The notes beneath the pieces are model-generated. The model saw only the letters and a list, made by a program, of their open reading frames with translations. It was not told where the DNA came from and did no database searches. From NCBI GenBank assembly GCA_949130495.1, contig OX422207.1:369851868-369915867 (forward strand): 64,000 nucleotides of DNA, given 5' to 3'. The DNA comes from Sambucus nigra. Taxonomy: Eukaryota > Streptophyta > Magnoliopsida > Dipsacales > Adoxaceae. Of the stretch, positions 45,031-57,929 are shown piece by piece (position 1 is the first letter of the stretch; each line of letters starts with the position of its first letter). A program made the position numbers and the translations under genes.

Positions 45031-46444
45031 ATCTTTTTTTTTTAATTTTAAACAATTTCAAGGGAGAATTAACTAATAAATGCTAAAAAAAATATGAAAT
45101 GACTAAATAAGGAAAAATAATGTGCAATCGAGTGTGAAAAATGTGAGAATGTCAAGAGATGGGATTACACCGCATTGTAAATTATTTTAATGTCAAGATT
45201 TATTAGTTTGAAATATTTCGAGATAATATTAAATCAATAATATAACTCTCGTTAGAATTATAAATATAATAATATCTTTTTCAGACTAATTTAAAAATAT
45301 CACAGGTTCAAAAACTATATTGTGTTCAACAAATTTTGGCTTTAAATGCACCTGTGGGTTTTGTTGTATGGGATAAGATTCTAATTTTTGGTGGGATTGG
45401 TTTGGATAGGTCTCATATGGGGTTTGGCAAGTTGGGCAAACTCGGGTCTTGGTATGTGGGTTGGCCGGATTAAGTGGTTTTCGGTTTGGCATTTTGTATG
45501 ATCCGACTTGGGTAACTCCGGGTATGGACTTTGGGTTTAGGGGATTTCACCAGCGCTGGTAGGTTGGGTCGGTGGGTTTCGCCGGCGCAGGTTCGTTGGT
45601 TGTGACAGGAATAATTTTTTTCGATGGAGCAGGTCGCCGGTGGTCGCGTTGTGTCACCGGATTTCGAAATAGATTTTTGAGTGTGGGTGGCTAATTGATT
45701 TTGGTTATTGTGTTTGGTGGGGAAGAGAGGAAATGGGTTGGGTGTGTTTGGTTATGGTGGAAAGAGAGAAGGTGGGTGAAAGGTTGAAGAGGAACGGGGG
45801 TTTGATTGTATGTGCGAGGGTGTATGGGAGTTAGGTGTGTGTGTGTGTGAGTTATTTCGGTGTTTGTTATGTGTATGGGAATTGGGTGTAAGTGAGTGTG
45901 TTGTTCCTAACTAAATAAATTAAAACTAAAAACAAAAGAAAAATAAAATAAATTCCTAAAAACTAATCCTAAGAAAATATTAACATAAAATAAAGATTAA
46001 AACTAATCGAAATCAAAATCAAGAAATATAAGAATAAAAATAAATCCCAGAAATTTCTAAATAAATCTAAAAAAAATCCTAAAAATAAAACGACTAAAAC
46101 TAAAAATCTAAAAAAATATAAAAGTACAAACGAAACACACACAGGCTCGGCTGATGGTGTGGGCTCGGTCTAGGCTAGGTTAGGGTCACGAGACTGGGCT
46201 CAGAACATTGGAACTCTTATGGACAAGCTCAATGGGACTTATGACTTCGCAATAACTTTGATGTATTCGATGCATTATTTTGACCCTTATTGTGTTGCAA
46301 TTATACTGATTTAGCATTATTTGTACCGCAAGTGCGTATTGACATGAAAAATAATACAATACGACATAAGGCCAATTTTAGTAAGAATGAGCCACTAAAC
46401 TGCATATATTCGAGGTATAAAATAGACACTTTTAGGTGCTTATC
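45031..46444 (-). repeat. Family E LTR, minus orientation
   Basis: The start on the minus strand is TGATAAGCACCTAAAAGTGTC at 46444; the other copy starts at 28579. Shared features include the GAGCCC-rich part (46140-46205) and a GT-rich block (45680-45900) that mirrors the CA-rich block at 29160-29350. The GC-rich part at 45490-45680 with GCCGGCGCAGG is not coding as far as I can see. The left edge is approximate. It is a solo LTR candidate, since no interior follows. Confidence 0.45.
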
Positions 46445-47150
46445 ATTTACCAAAATTACAAAACCCGTATTTTACCATTTGAGCTTAATGATGCAAGTTC
46501 TTCATATTCATATGTTTTGAAAACTTTAGTTTTGGCACCAAGGTTTGATTTTGTACGTCTAAAGAGAACCTATTTTAAGTAGTAGATTTTATACATGCTA
46601 TTTACAACCAGTAGACATTGTACTTTTGGTGTTGTGGTTAAGAAGTGAAGAATTTTATGTTTTAACATGTAAACGATTATTGAGCCTCGTCAGTGGATAC
46701 GGAGACGTGCGTGGACTCATGCATTGTGGCATCTTGCGTGGGTTGACTTATGCATTACACTTTGGAGAATCGTTCGAAGTTCAGAGAGCGTCAAAGCTTA
46801 TGGGGATCAATTCATTGAGTAAGACTGATGACAGCTATTATAAATCTGTACCATTGTGATTTATAGGCCTTGTCATCCGAGGTTTTTCCCTTTGTGGTTT
46901 TCTTCATACATAGGGATGCTCTGTTTGGATATATTTATTTTTATCTACTTTTCACCTGGATGTATGTTTAAGCTAAAAAGATAAAATGGGATAAATCAAA
47001 ATTTTCACAACAAATTGGATACATAGGGTTAATTAGTTTAAAGTTTTGATATTTGAATTTTAAAAAAAAATTAAAATGAATTTTTGTTCATTGGACCATC
47101 CTTTCTTACTATCACAAACATAGTGGGATTACGTTCTCATTTTATGTTCA
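46445..47150 (+). repeat. Family D3 LTR, second part
   Basis: Continues the plus-oriented family D LTR: the 46690-46950 block (GTGGATACGGAGACGTGCGT, then CCGAGGTTTTTCCCTTTGTG) is the reverse complement of the 23560-23830 type region. It ends near 47150, where internal DNA of a D element begins. Confidence 0.5.
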
Positions 47151-47546
47151 CAGGTGTTACATTTAGGGGAAAAGTTATTTTATATTGTGCACTTTGCCTT
47201 TGTATATTCCCGAACAAAAAGGCGGAGAAATAATACTCAAGGGAAAAAGGCTAATCAAAGGAGGATGCATACTCTTAGGGGGAATGTTTTACGAAGTGGG
47301 GGGGGGGGGTTCTTTTGTTATGCGATATATATTTCGTTACATCCTCTATGCATTTGAAAGGTGTGTTTAAGTATGTAGGATTAGCAAGGATGAGAAAATG
47401 TGTGACAAGAGCATAGATGCTCATGTTTGTGTTGATCAAACGTCTATAATTTTTTTCTTTTGGGGTTGGGATTGAGTGTTAGAGATCTTGATGACCCTGT
47501 AGGTGTTTTGGTTTTTTAATTTTTTCTCAAAATAGCCAAACGGGTA
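47151..47546 (+). mobile_element. Family D3/D4 internal remnant
   Basis: Contains TATTCCCGAACAAAAAGGCG (47205), which matches the reverse complement of 58490-58515 in D1, the GGGGGAGAA region close to its 3' LTR. It ends with CAAAATAGCCAAACGGG, matching the D1 polypurine lead-in. Only about 0.4 kb of a normally 4-kb interior is present and gag is missing. A run of 12 G lies at 47298-47309. Confidence 0.55.
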
Positions 47547-48880
47547 GTTAGTAAGTATAAATTTCACATCCAGTCAATCATAATGTATATTGGCTTTATT
47601 CCATTTGGACAAAACTTATTTTTTGATATGATTGTATTTCAGTTTGTCCTTCAAGCCTGCGACTCACATTAAAGACTGTCGTGACCAAGTAAAGTGATGA
47701 TCACATGATATCGAGTTTTGTCTTTATCATCCATGGGATCTTAATGAGGTATGAATGTCTATTATGTTTGACCCCATGATATATTTTAGGTGTTTTAGTT
47801 TTTATAACTTATTGAGGCTGTTTTTGAAAAGGGGGTTTTAAAGAAAAAACATTTTCGTATTAATGTTGTTTGAATGAGTTATACAGGTTCATTCATACGA
47901 GCTCAGTTGTTTTGTTTGAATGATTTTTTATCTCCATTCAAACGAGATTAGACAATTCATTTAAATGATAACCGAATGACCTTTAAACAATATATTTATG
48001 TATTACACATTAATTTTGTGTGAATCTTGTTAGAAGCTTGTTCAAACGAGTTAAGTAAAGTCATTAGAATGAGTTTTGTTTTGTTACAATGAGATTGCTA
48101 ATATTTTTTGAATGAGTATATATTTTTCGTTTGAACGAGTATATGACGTTTAAACGATATGTTTTTGTATTACACAATGTTTTCATGCGAATCTTGTTAA
48201 TATTTTACAAAAATAAACTTATATCGGGCTTGAAACGACGGGGTTGTTTAAGGGTTGTAAAATAGATTTTTATATCCAACCAAATTAATCCTAAACCATA
48301 GTTTACACCCAATAATTTGAGATACAAGAATCATCTTGATATGTCCACTTGAGATATTATGTTTCCTTTTACCACGAATTTTTTTCTTTTCATTGAGTGT
48401 GGTTTTGACAGGTGGAGATCATCTTTACATTATACGATAAATGGACCCGTTAGAGCCAAATAAGATCGGTGGGATATCAAGATATGGGAAAATGACTTCC
48501 TTGCATTGGCTATTAGGAGGTATCAAATAGTCTTTGTGAAGAAGTTAATAAGGAACAAGAAGGTGTGTCAAGGGTTAAAGGCCATAAGTTGCTGAGTAAG
48601 TCTATGTTTTTCTTATATATAGACCTATATCATAGTGGACTTGTGTGCATGGGCCATTTGAGGTTTTTCCCATTGTGGGTGTTTCTCGTACATCATCACG
48701 TTATGGTTGGCCTTTATTTTACTCTTATTTATATCACCTAGATGCATCCTTAGGTCAAGATAAAATTTGTAAACTGTTTACACAACACTTTAGTTTAATT
48801 GGTGAAAAAAATTAAAATTCGTTTAATTAATTTTAAAAATAAAAATGTTGTTTTTTGGAAATTCGTATAACCCTTAGAAG
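47547..48880 (+). repeat. Family D4 LTR, plus orientation (3' LTR)
   Basis: Follows the internal remnant. The palindrome-word block is at 47870-48180; 48640-48740 (GGTTTTTCCCATTGTGGGTG and a CACCTAGATGCATCC word) repeats the pattern of 46875-46960 and of D1. Both edges are approximate and no terminal duplication was confirmed. No gene. Confidence 0.5.
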
Positions 48881-50181
48881 CACTAGCGACATTCAGCCCT
48901 GACAGGCCTGGTTTTACCTAAGACATCTCCTGAAAGGCCGAATCTTCTTGCCATAAGTGAAGCATGCACCTCTAAAATAGTAGGCCTACTAATGACCATA
49001 TTGTCCCTAGCCCTGGGGTCATTCCTAATGACCCTGATCATATCGGCCCAGATTTATCTATCCATAACCATGTTGGACTTATGTTGTTGGCCCTTTAGAC
49101 CTTGATTATGTTTCCCCTGTGACCTCTTCCCCTAATTTTCCTGATGATGCGGGATCTACAAACGTCTAAACCTCTTAGGGGGATACTCCCCCTGTGGAGG
49201 TCTCCTGTACTGATGTGAACCTCTTTGAGCTAGAGATGGCTCGATTTGCTCTTTAATCTTCAACCCTTGGTCAATCGAATACTTCTATTTCTTAGTATCC
49301 TTATCACTCTAAAATTCTCGATGGTCATAGAAACCCAATACCTAAATGTACGTAGAAAAAGTTATCTTACCCAAGAAAACCTAGCTGATCCTGCAAATGA
49401 GGCCCCTAATGAAATGATCAATTTTCCTCACCTCCTTATTTACCTCATCGGAGGCAAATAAATAAAGGAGGGTGAACTCCCTCTCATTCTATGATAATGT
49501 ATGGTCCTCCTATAGTAGTCTCAGAAACTCCGTCCCCATACCTTCTTGAAGTGATGGTGGGAAATACTTTCCCTCAAACTTCTCCCAAAACTTCCCTATG
49601 GTCATCCTCGACCTCTCTACATCAGTGGCGATTGGGTCACACCACGAAGGCAATCTTCGAATACCATAAAATTAGCTAGCACCTTATTTTGTCTCTCTAA
49701 CAACTCTACTAGGCATAGGTGCCTCTTGATGTCTCCCCTCCATAATTGGAAGACAACAAGATCTCTAGAACCACTAAACCCTCGTAGATTTCTTAATCTA
49801 ATTGGACTCCTAGATCTCATCCTTATGGATGTGGAATGAGGGGCATGTACATCCACGTGTGGTTTCGGTGGTGGATGTTCATAGCCACTGGTAGCGATAG
49901 TTGTATCTACTGTCTAAGTTGTAACGGATACAAAATATGCAGGCACTAGTGTTATTGCTCCATCAAGGATTGTGATGCCTATGAATTGCAAGTTGTTAGT
50001 CAATCGGTGATGTGTGGATCCTCTCCATTTTATCATATAATGAATGACAATAATAAAGTGTATCTATAATGTGTGTGATAAGAATATAAAATCCTAGACA
50101 GTTTGGCTCTAAAGTATCAAAGAAGGCAATGCCGAAAAGTGATGGATGCATATAACACACTAGGACTCTAGTACCTGGAAT
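48881..50181 (-). pseudogene. Ty3/gypsy gag remnant (long-LTR type)
   Basis: On the minus strand, short pieces in shifting frames read like a Retrotrans_gag domain: a W-x-x-F-x-x-x-F piece around 49610-49560, EFLRLLQED-like text near 49520 and FIRGL near 49390, followed by a basic proline-rich stretch (QYRRPPQGEYPPKRFRRL, about 49215-49160). I see this order in gag before the zinc knuckle of chromovirus-type elements. The frame is destroyed. It directly follows the primer site and LTR at 50182-50196, so its place is right. Confidence 0.5.
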
Positions 50182-50193
50182 GCTCTGACACCA
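50182..50193 (-). other. Primer-binding site, initiator-Met type
   Basis: The minus strand reads TGGTGTCAGAGC, one base from TGGTATCAGAGC, two bases inside the LTR edge. Confidence 0.7.
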
Positions 50194-50195
50194 AC

Positions 50196-51150
50196 TGTAA
50201 CACCCCATAAAATCTATAATGAGATTCATTAGTTCTAAATATAAATAATACAACAATCAAAAGAATTGATATCATTCTAAACATATCTAAAATAAATAAA
50301 GCGATAGATACGCTGACAGTGCTGAAGTAAAATAGCACACAACAAGTCTATAATATGAAACCCAAATAAAAAATAAATAAATGCCACTCGAAAATAAATA
50401 ATTTCTTAAATAAATGAATAACCAACTCTTAATTAATAAATATACTCCGACATAAATAAACAAAAATACAATTATTTGACTTGAAAAATAATGACACAAA
50501 AATCTAAATACTCAAAGGATACAAATGAATAAAAATGAGCATTCAGGCTCGACATTAACATCCTAAAATAAATATATGAAACTGGAATGAAAACCTAGAA
50601 GATTAAGGATGTGGACCCTACTACAACCTAGGACCTAAAAAATAGTTTCACACACGATTAAATTTGACAAGTCTACAAGGAGTAAGAATGTTACTAAATT
50701 TGGCCCACACTAACAATAATACATTTTCCTCTCATATTTTAGTTATTTTAAGTTAACCTAACCCAAATGACGTAATTATATATTGTAGGTCTAATCCTGA
50801 TACCAGGTGAATCGATGTTACATAAATATGCCTCTTCTTATGTATTTATTACGTACATTATTCCCAAAGTTTAAATATCATCTATACATATCAAGTAAGA
50901 TCTCAATAAATGAATCGAATTAGTTAATTCAATAACTAAGTGAGTATGCACCACTCACATGTAAACATGTGGGCTTAATCAATATCACAAAGGTCTATCC
51001 CTATTACTTTTATGGATCACTCATATGTACTAGGTATAGTTATAGAACATTTCAATCTTATAACCTAAAGAATCAACCAAGGGAAATCACTATGCCTTCT
51101 TGCTTATTATATAGCCCGATACTGAAGGATATTACAAAAGGACTCCCTTG
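50196..51150 (-). repeat. LTR of long-LTR gypsy element (family F), truncated
   Basis: Starts TGTAACACCCCATAAAATCT, which on the minus strand is the LTR 3' end GGGGTGTTACA. It is AT-rich with no gene. The far edge is lost: near 51150-51200 the text changes to gypsy pol of a different lineage. Confidence 0.5.
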
Positions 51151-51199
51151 TTTATGAAATTCGGGATATGGGTACATCATTAATAGGATAAGTCAAAAT

Positions 51200-53150
51200 A
51201 GTCCCAAGATAAACCCCATTGCAATCACCAAGTTATCAATGTGGTCAATGTAGTATAAGGCATTCAATATATTATCATCCAAGAGTGCAAAATCATCACA
51301 ACTGTTTTGATGTTAATGAACTTCTCCATCCTGAATTTTGAGTAGGAGCCGTAGGGATGGTATCTCTACTTAGACAAGCATAAAAAAATTTGTGTTGTAG
51401 GCTTGGAGTAGGGGTAGCCCCAGTGAGAATCCTGATGGATGTTTAGTATCCCCAAAGGTCATAGGAGATTATGATTTCCCAATATCTGCAATTCTCTATC
51501 ATCTTATTGATTATGTATCAAAGTCTTTATTTGTAGCTTCAAAGGACCCATTTCTTTGAGGTCGATAAGGCGAGGATTTTTCCTTCTTAGTTCCTCACTC
51601 ATCGACTATGTCCATGAATTCAACTTAAAAATGAAGGTGATTATCCAATACAAGCTCGCGAGGGACCCCATAGGGACTAGGGTGAATTCACTCCAATATT
51701 ATTCTTTGGGAATGACTTTCCCATTGATTTCGATGCCCCAGGTTGATAAGGTAAAGGGATGAGTCATGTTGTACAAATCTCAAGGAGGTAAACGTTAAAG
51801 ACTGGAAAACTTTTGGAATTGAATGCATTTCTTAACATAGGCGGTGCAATCTCGAACCATAATAGTCCAATAGTAACCGTGTTCGATAATATTCTTGGAA
51901 AGAATATGACCATGCATATGGGGGACATATTTTGCATTATTTCTTCAGTGTCAGTCCCTAGTATGCATTTCAAATGGGTACTATTTGAGTTCCTCTTGAA
52001 AAGCGCCTTATCACTGATGATGTATTTCATTGCAAGTTTATAACTAGTCATGCAATCTTTCTTATCAATCCTTTATGATATCTACCATGTTTGAGGAGAT
52101 AGCAGGTATCATTATACGATAACTCAACTTTATCCGAATTCTCAATCGTGCTAACCTTAATATAGTACTAGTGGCTTGGCATGCACTGCTTCTAAAATTG
52201 GGAAGGGGCTAATGTTATTCCCTCGGGCATGTTGAACACAGAGGCCAAAGCCAACAACGGATTGGAAAATCTATTTCTTGAGCAGGAAAGATAGTGGAAT
52301 ATGACACGTTTGAACTCGAAAGAAAGCTCTTCAAGGTGACCACGAAATGGTAGATGTTTCTCATCTTTAAACTCAGCGACCAAAATAAGGGCAACACATA
52401 CCTTTTCCCAACATTATATAGTTTAGTAGATACCTTTCTCTTTTCATAATTATTTGATGTATTAGGGTAACATAGCCCCAACTATAGTGTCGATGGCATT
52501 TACGCATAAGAAAAAGGGTAAGGAAGGTTATGGTGGCATGAGCACTGGTGGTTGGGTGAGATATTGCTTAATTTTTGTCAAAGGATTCTTGACATGACTC
52601 ATTCCAAACATTGGTTAAATCCTTTTGAAAGAGTATGAACATGGGCATCTATACGTAATTGAGTTGTCTAATGAATTTGCTAATGTATCGTATATTTCCC
52701 AAGAAACCATGGATTGCCTTCTTGGTCTACGGAGGTGGGTTTTTTAGAATTATAGTGAGTTTAAAAATTCCTTCTCCGATGCCTCTGTCCCTTACCAAAA
52801 TTTAAGGAGTTTGTCATGACCTAATCAAGTTTTGGATTTGATGATCATATGTTCAGCATAGACTTCGACCACTTTATGGAAAATATCATGCATGATGGTT
52901 GTGTTTTATACCTTTGATATATTGCTCCAGTATATTTGAGATGGAATTTCATGACAATCTAGAAAAAGGTACCACATGGAGTGGTGAGAGTCATCTTCTC
53001 TTAGTGATTGGGATGCATATTTATCTTATTGTACCCTTGGAATCCATCGACTAATGACTTGAGGGAATGATTGGTCTCACTGTCGATGATCATATCATTG
53101 TTGGGTAGGGGTAATCATTAATAATACAGATATCATTAAATGGATTTACC
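51200..53150 (-). pseudogene. Athila/Tat-like gypsy pol remnant: RT, RNase H, integrase
   Basis: On the minus strand: DGFQGYNKINMHPNH (about 53060-53015) and GAIYQRY (near 52910) of RT; KKAIHGFLGNIRYISKFIRQ (about 52725-52665), the RT thumb motif; QYLTQPPVLMPP (near 52550); then FKRVIFHYLSCSRNRFSNPL with LALASVFNMPEG (52310-52220), the RNase H end; and a worn HHCC integrase part (51990-51830). Domain order and wording fit the Athila/Tat branch. Many frameshifts and stops make it dead. No matching LTR was identified. Confidence 0.65.
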
Positions 53151-54926
53151 CGAGTGTATAGCTTTCACATATATAATTTGATAATAAATAATCAAACTCA
53201 TAGAAGAGATGACAGAAAAGAGTTGAACATCGATCTCTAAGTGGATCAGCCTTAGCCAACATCGACTATTAAGAGTATGAGACTGATTTCACTATGATTA
53301 GGCATTAATGCGCGTAAAAGACATATATGAAAGATTTATCTCTTTAATACAAGTTTGACGGAGTAATATAAGGGTTTTCAATGTCCATCCAAATCAAGAA
53401 GACGTTTTTTGTCTTCTATTGGCTGGAGGTGCATAGTGTCACCACCAAATATGCATCCCACGGCCAGTTAAGGCCGCGACCAATGAGAGAGTGCCATATA
53501 TATGTGCAAAGAAATTCATTATGAAGAATATTCTCCAGTGTGGGTTATTTATTGTCGATAACGATCTTGCATAGAAATGCCTGGAATGCCCTTGTGATTC
53601 TTTCCATGCCTGTAAAACATATTGAATGTATAAGGCCTCGATCGGGTTGAGTCTATAGAGGACCCAGCTAAATTCTTTTATTCGATATGATAATTGGTGG
53701 TCATTTGTGACTGACACACACATTTAAAACTAATGGTGTTATCATGTAACATTTGTGTCATCTAAACTCGACACCCTTAAAGATGTAGATGAAGTTGGTC
53801 CCTACTATGAGAAGAGACTACGGATCCTGGTATGGTGCCTGGATGTCACCCAGACGAGTCCTATGTTCGCCGAGTAATTTTCGGGACGATACCTCTCTTA
53901 TGGGTGGGTGAGTGATTTGATATCTTCTAAATGATGAGTGTGTAGGGGCTAAGACCACACTTATGTATATCAATTTCCCCTAGACCTTAGCCTTGGAAGC
54001 CAATATGAGGTTGTGGTTCAAATGTGGTTTCCTAAAGCTCTAAGGATACTTTTTTGGTTATCTCATCTCATCCTGATATATAGTTCACAGATTGTGACCT
54101 TGTTGTCCTGGTGGTCTATTATCCATTAGTCGTACCTTGGGGACACAATGGGTCGGTCAGACATAACAGTCATATCACCCCCATGTGTTTTAGTCCCATC
54201 CACTTATGATAAGTGTTCTAGCTATGAATAACACCTTGGTTACATTAAAGATGATGTGACTTCCTATGCACGTCTAGTCTATACGTGCAGCCTTTTCGTC
54301 ATTCCAAACCATGGAAGTTATGCCAAATAATTTCAACCATTTTATTTTAATTCATTTGGTTTAGGTGGGATATCATTTCTACCATTTATCTCACTATTAA
54401 ACTAGAGCAAAAAGCTTCCTAATTCATCGTTATATCCTTTCACCTTTAATCCTACTCCAATAGTCTTCCCCGGTGCATTTTTCTCTTTGTCAAGTCATCC
54501 CTTCGCTTCTAGGTACTCCTCATCTCAATTATACTCTTTTCCATTACTTTTTGATCATGTTTTCCTTTTTTGTTTTTTTGCGACTGTTCTTGGGTTTCTA
54601 TCCGCTCTTGTGGTGGTTCTTTGGGGGAAGTCCTTAGGAGTTTAGAGTATTGGAGGTGGTTTTCTAGGAATTCAGGATTTTTAGCAAAGGTTAGGTTATA
54701 TTTTAGGTTCTCTGGTGAATTTTTTGGTGTAGGCTGCTAGAAACTGGGTTTTGGGTTCTTGAATGTTCTAAAGTGTTCTTCCTCAAACTCATCAATTCCC
54801 CTTGTTTGAACCCTTAGCTTTAAAAACACCTTAAGAAGTAGTGTTTGCCGAGAGAGGGAAGAGGCTAAGGCAAAACTTAACTGAGTGAGGTAGCCGATAC
54901 CTTTAACCCCAACACCTTTAGGAGTT
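53151..54926. other. No recognised gene; possibly pol front and LTR of neighbouring elements
   Basis: A 94-codon minus-strand open run at 53723-53439 may come from the region before RT of the pol remnant, but I could not match it to a domain. 53760-54560 shows nothing recognisable. 54560-54900 has T-rich runs and a TTCTTTGGGGGAAG word, like the untranslated front of the antisense-type gene that follows. Confidence 0.4.
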
Positions 54927-56812
54927 ATGAAGCATCTTTTATGTCTGAACAATGTCCCACACTATAACACTACACTTGGATCTCCAAGTGTTATAAGCAT
55001 TAGTAGCGAAACCGTGTCATCATCAAGTAAGGGTTATATTACCTCTAAGCACTTGAGCCTTTGGGATAAGACTATATACTATGGATCTAACTCTTTTGAA
55101 GAGGTCATGAGGATAAGAGTGACTCATCATAGAGTGTGCAAGATGGCAGAATTTGTTGAATCGAGGAATAGAGGTCATCAAGTACATCCCTTCATTAATA
55201 AAGGGATCATGATCCCCCTATTTATTACATCTCTAATGACGACAAGGGAGATAACATTCCTTCACCCCCTAAAATGACTCAACCTTTGATTTCCCTGATC
55301 GATGCAGCGTTTCAAGCCCGAGATCCTAGTGGAAAAGATCCTATTATTGAGGAAGAAAAGGATGATGAGGAATTTGAAATTGATACAAGTGTTGCCTCAT
55401 CTTACTCGGGTGATGTTTGTGAGATTGATCTTATTGTTTGGTGATAATTGTCCAATATTAACTCATCCATTAACATGGGGGATCCATATGAGGAAGACAG
55501 GTCTTACGCCATTAGAATTAAGGATGATATTATTATCGATAAACAAATATTCAGGGTTGGAATTTTCCTTACCTTTGATTCAGCCAATCGGGGGATACTC
55601 TTAACAAACGGAGTTGTCCCCACTCGATTGGCCCCAAATGCCTAGATAATCCTCACGGGGTTCATCATTCTATATAAGCTTTCTTATAAGGAAGACTTAC
55701 CTCCTGATGTCTTTTGAGTATTCTACTTGGTTGTCATGACAAATGTCAACTCCTACTACTACCACTTTGTACCTCACATACCTGATTAGAAGATTATACA
55801 TGTAAATCATACTTCCATCCATGCCTTAAAGTCTTGGTATTTTTCATTTATATTTCATCGAAGTTCGACAATAAATATTCATTGAACCTCAATTAGATCA
55901 CGATACCCAATTAGTGGGATTAAATCACTATCTATCACAAGGTTGATTGGGGTTTGAGCACGGTCAATAGGAAAACATTGACAAATTTAGGGAAACCAGT
56001 GGTCTAATTCTCTTCAAGGCATTAACCACACCTGAGATGCGTCAATTTTTTGGGATGGGTTCAGACCCATTAAAGCCTGTTCGTAAGATTTGTTGAAAAT
56101 TTTCTAACTTCAAGTGTCATCTTATTTTATCTAAGCCAATACAGAGAGTTGACTTTTTTCATTTTGTAGATTGTCCTGCAAAGACACCAGACCATGTTTA
56201 GGAAATGGAAGATCTAATGATTGGAAACATCCTAGACAAGCTTCAGGGTAAAACTGCCCAATCGATAGATACCAACAAAAAATCTATGACACGTGGCCGT
56301 AGCACATCCGAGGGCTAATAGAAAATAAAGGGGGGTGTGGGTCGACATTCGCTCCTACCCAATAGAAAAAATCAAAATTCCCACTGAGATGACCCTTACT
56401 ACTAGTGTCCTCATCTCAAATAACGTGTCGATTGTAACATGCTTGTCTTAATTGTCTTTGAACCTTGACTCTCTTCATGGCAGTCAGGCTAAGGTTGAGG
56501 AGGTTATTTCCTCAGTGCTCCATTATTACAACATCTGATATCTAGAAGCTTTGAGCAATAGTAGGGTGTTAGGATTTTCCCTTTAGAAGGCCACCCAGTT
56601 AATAATTTCCATTTAACTTTGTTTCAGTCTCTCATTGCTCTCCAGCACCTTCATCAATGGGAATTAGATGTCAAGCATAAGGTTAAGTTGGATGATGAGG
56701 CTTTGTCTATGCTAGCTAACATGAAGTTGTCTAACCAAACGACCACCTTTGAAGACGAGATATAAAAGCTCTAGGAATATTACAGGGAGAGCCTTGATGT
56801 TAGGAAAGATAA
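54927..56812 (+). pseudogene. Antisense-type gene of a second Tat-like element (decayed), first part
   Basis: Open pieces: 54927-55277, then an acidic stretch (55275-55440), then from 55448 a frame reading RVGIFLTFDSANRGILLTNG and VVPTRLAPNA, a TAG (55643-55645), IILTGFIILYKLSYKEDLPP, a TGA (55715-55717) and more. This matches the 'PLxxxxxxVLxxxxVxPxQLxPNxW' core of the putative gypsy-type transposon protein seen at 8657-9173. Later 56620-56807 gives a coiled-coil-like piece (LHQWELDVKHKVKLDDEALS). It is interrupted at 56812 by D1 and continues at 63591. The plus strand is expected if the parent element is minus-sense with its pol beyond 64000. Confidence 0.6.
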
Positions 56813-57648
56813 TGTTGGGAAATAATGACCCCCAGTTTAGAATATATCAAAATCAATTTCCTTTAAAGATGCGAAATAGAGATAATTCAATTAAATAAAC
56901 ACAAAAAAACAAATCCTAATTTCTTTTAAATTAAAACATAACTTAAACTCAAAGTGAAACTAAATTAATCAACAAATACATATTTCACTTAAACAACTTA
57001 ATTCAATCTAAGACCTAGAAATTTGCCTAACAAAATAATTTATCCATTTTTGCAATTTTAGGCCAAACCAAATTTATTAAATTAAAGTTAATGACTTGAA
57101 CTAAATTAATTAAATATTACCCAAATTAATTTTAGCACCAACTTAAGCATGAGTAGTGATTTAAACCAATTTTATCTTTTTATCCTAAGCATGCATTCTA
57201 AGTTATTTTGCAAGATAAAATAAACAAATAAACACTACGCCGCGATGTATGAGGAAAAACGGACAACGGGAAAAAACCTCGGACGTCCCTAGCCTTAAGT
57301 CCACTAAGTATGATATTTTTACAAGTACAACAAAATGACTTACTCAACTCGACTCAATTCCCTTCAAGCCCCTGATGCATCTTCTTGTACCAACCTCCCC
57401 TTAGTTGACAATCCCGGACTCCACCGGAACCTTGGAATAAACAAACTATGGGTGTAAACAAAAGTGTTTTGGAATAATGTTCTTGAAAATGCAAACACTT
57501 AAAACATGAACTTTTGAACTTAAAAATTTCCCCGCTCAAATTTTTCTCTCAAAAAGGTGTTTAGAAAACGTCAAAAGTTAGTTTTTCAAACTTGAAGTGG
57601 GAACATGGGGAAAAACTGATTAAAACTGCCAAAAAAATTCCCGCCAGA

Positions 57649-57668
57649 AATCTCGTTCGAACGAGATT
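57649..57668. promoter_or_regulatory. Perfect 20-bp palindrome in D1 LTR
   Basis: AATCTCGTTCGAACGAGATT equals its own reverse complement. It heads a cluster of related words (TTCGTTGGCAAACTCG, GTTCGAACGAAG, CTCGTTCGAGCGA) up to 57776. The right LTR copy (63069-63088) has one changed base. Confidence 0.8.
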
Positions 57669-57895
57669 TTTGTTCGAACGAAGTCTCATTTTAACGACAC
57701 TTCTATCGATGTTCCAATGGCCAAGTGGGAAAATTCGTTGGCAAACTCGTTCGAGCGAAAATATCAAACGAAGTTCCAGAATTCTTAGAATTTGATTTTT
57801 AGCCCAGAAACTTTATTTTAAAGTTTTAAAGAAAGCTTCTGAAAATAAACATCAATTTCAAATAAAATTACACCCAATAAACATTATTCCAATCT

Positions 57896-57898
<3 letters not shown>

Positions 57899-57926
<28 letters not shown>
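57899..57926. repeat. TA microsatellite
   Basis: Fourteen TA-type units in the D1 left LTR; the right LTR has about four at the same place (63352-63360). Confidence 0.9.

Positions 57927-57929
<3 letters not shown>

Noticed and set aside
45490..45900. GC-richer island that could be a host gene promoter or exon
   Set aside because: Stops occur in all frames and it matches the inverted family E LTR at 29160-29700.
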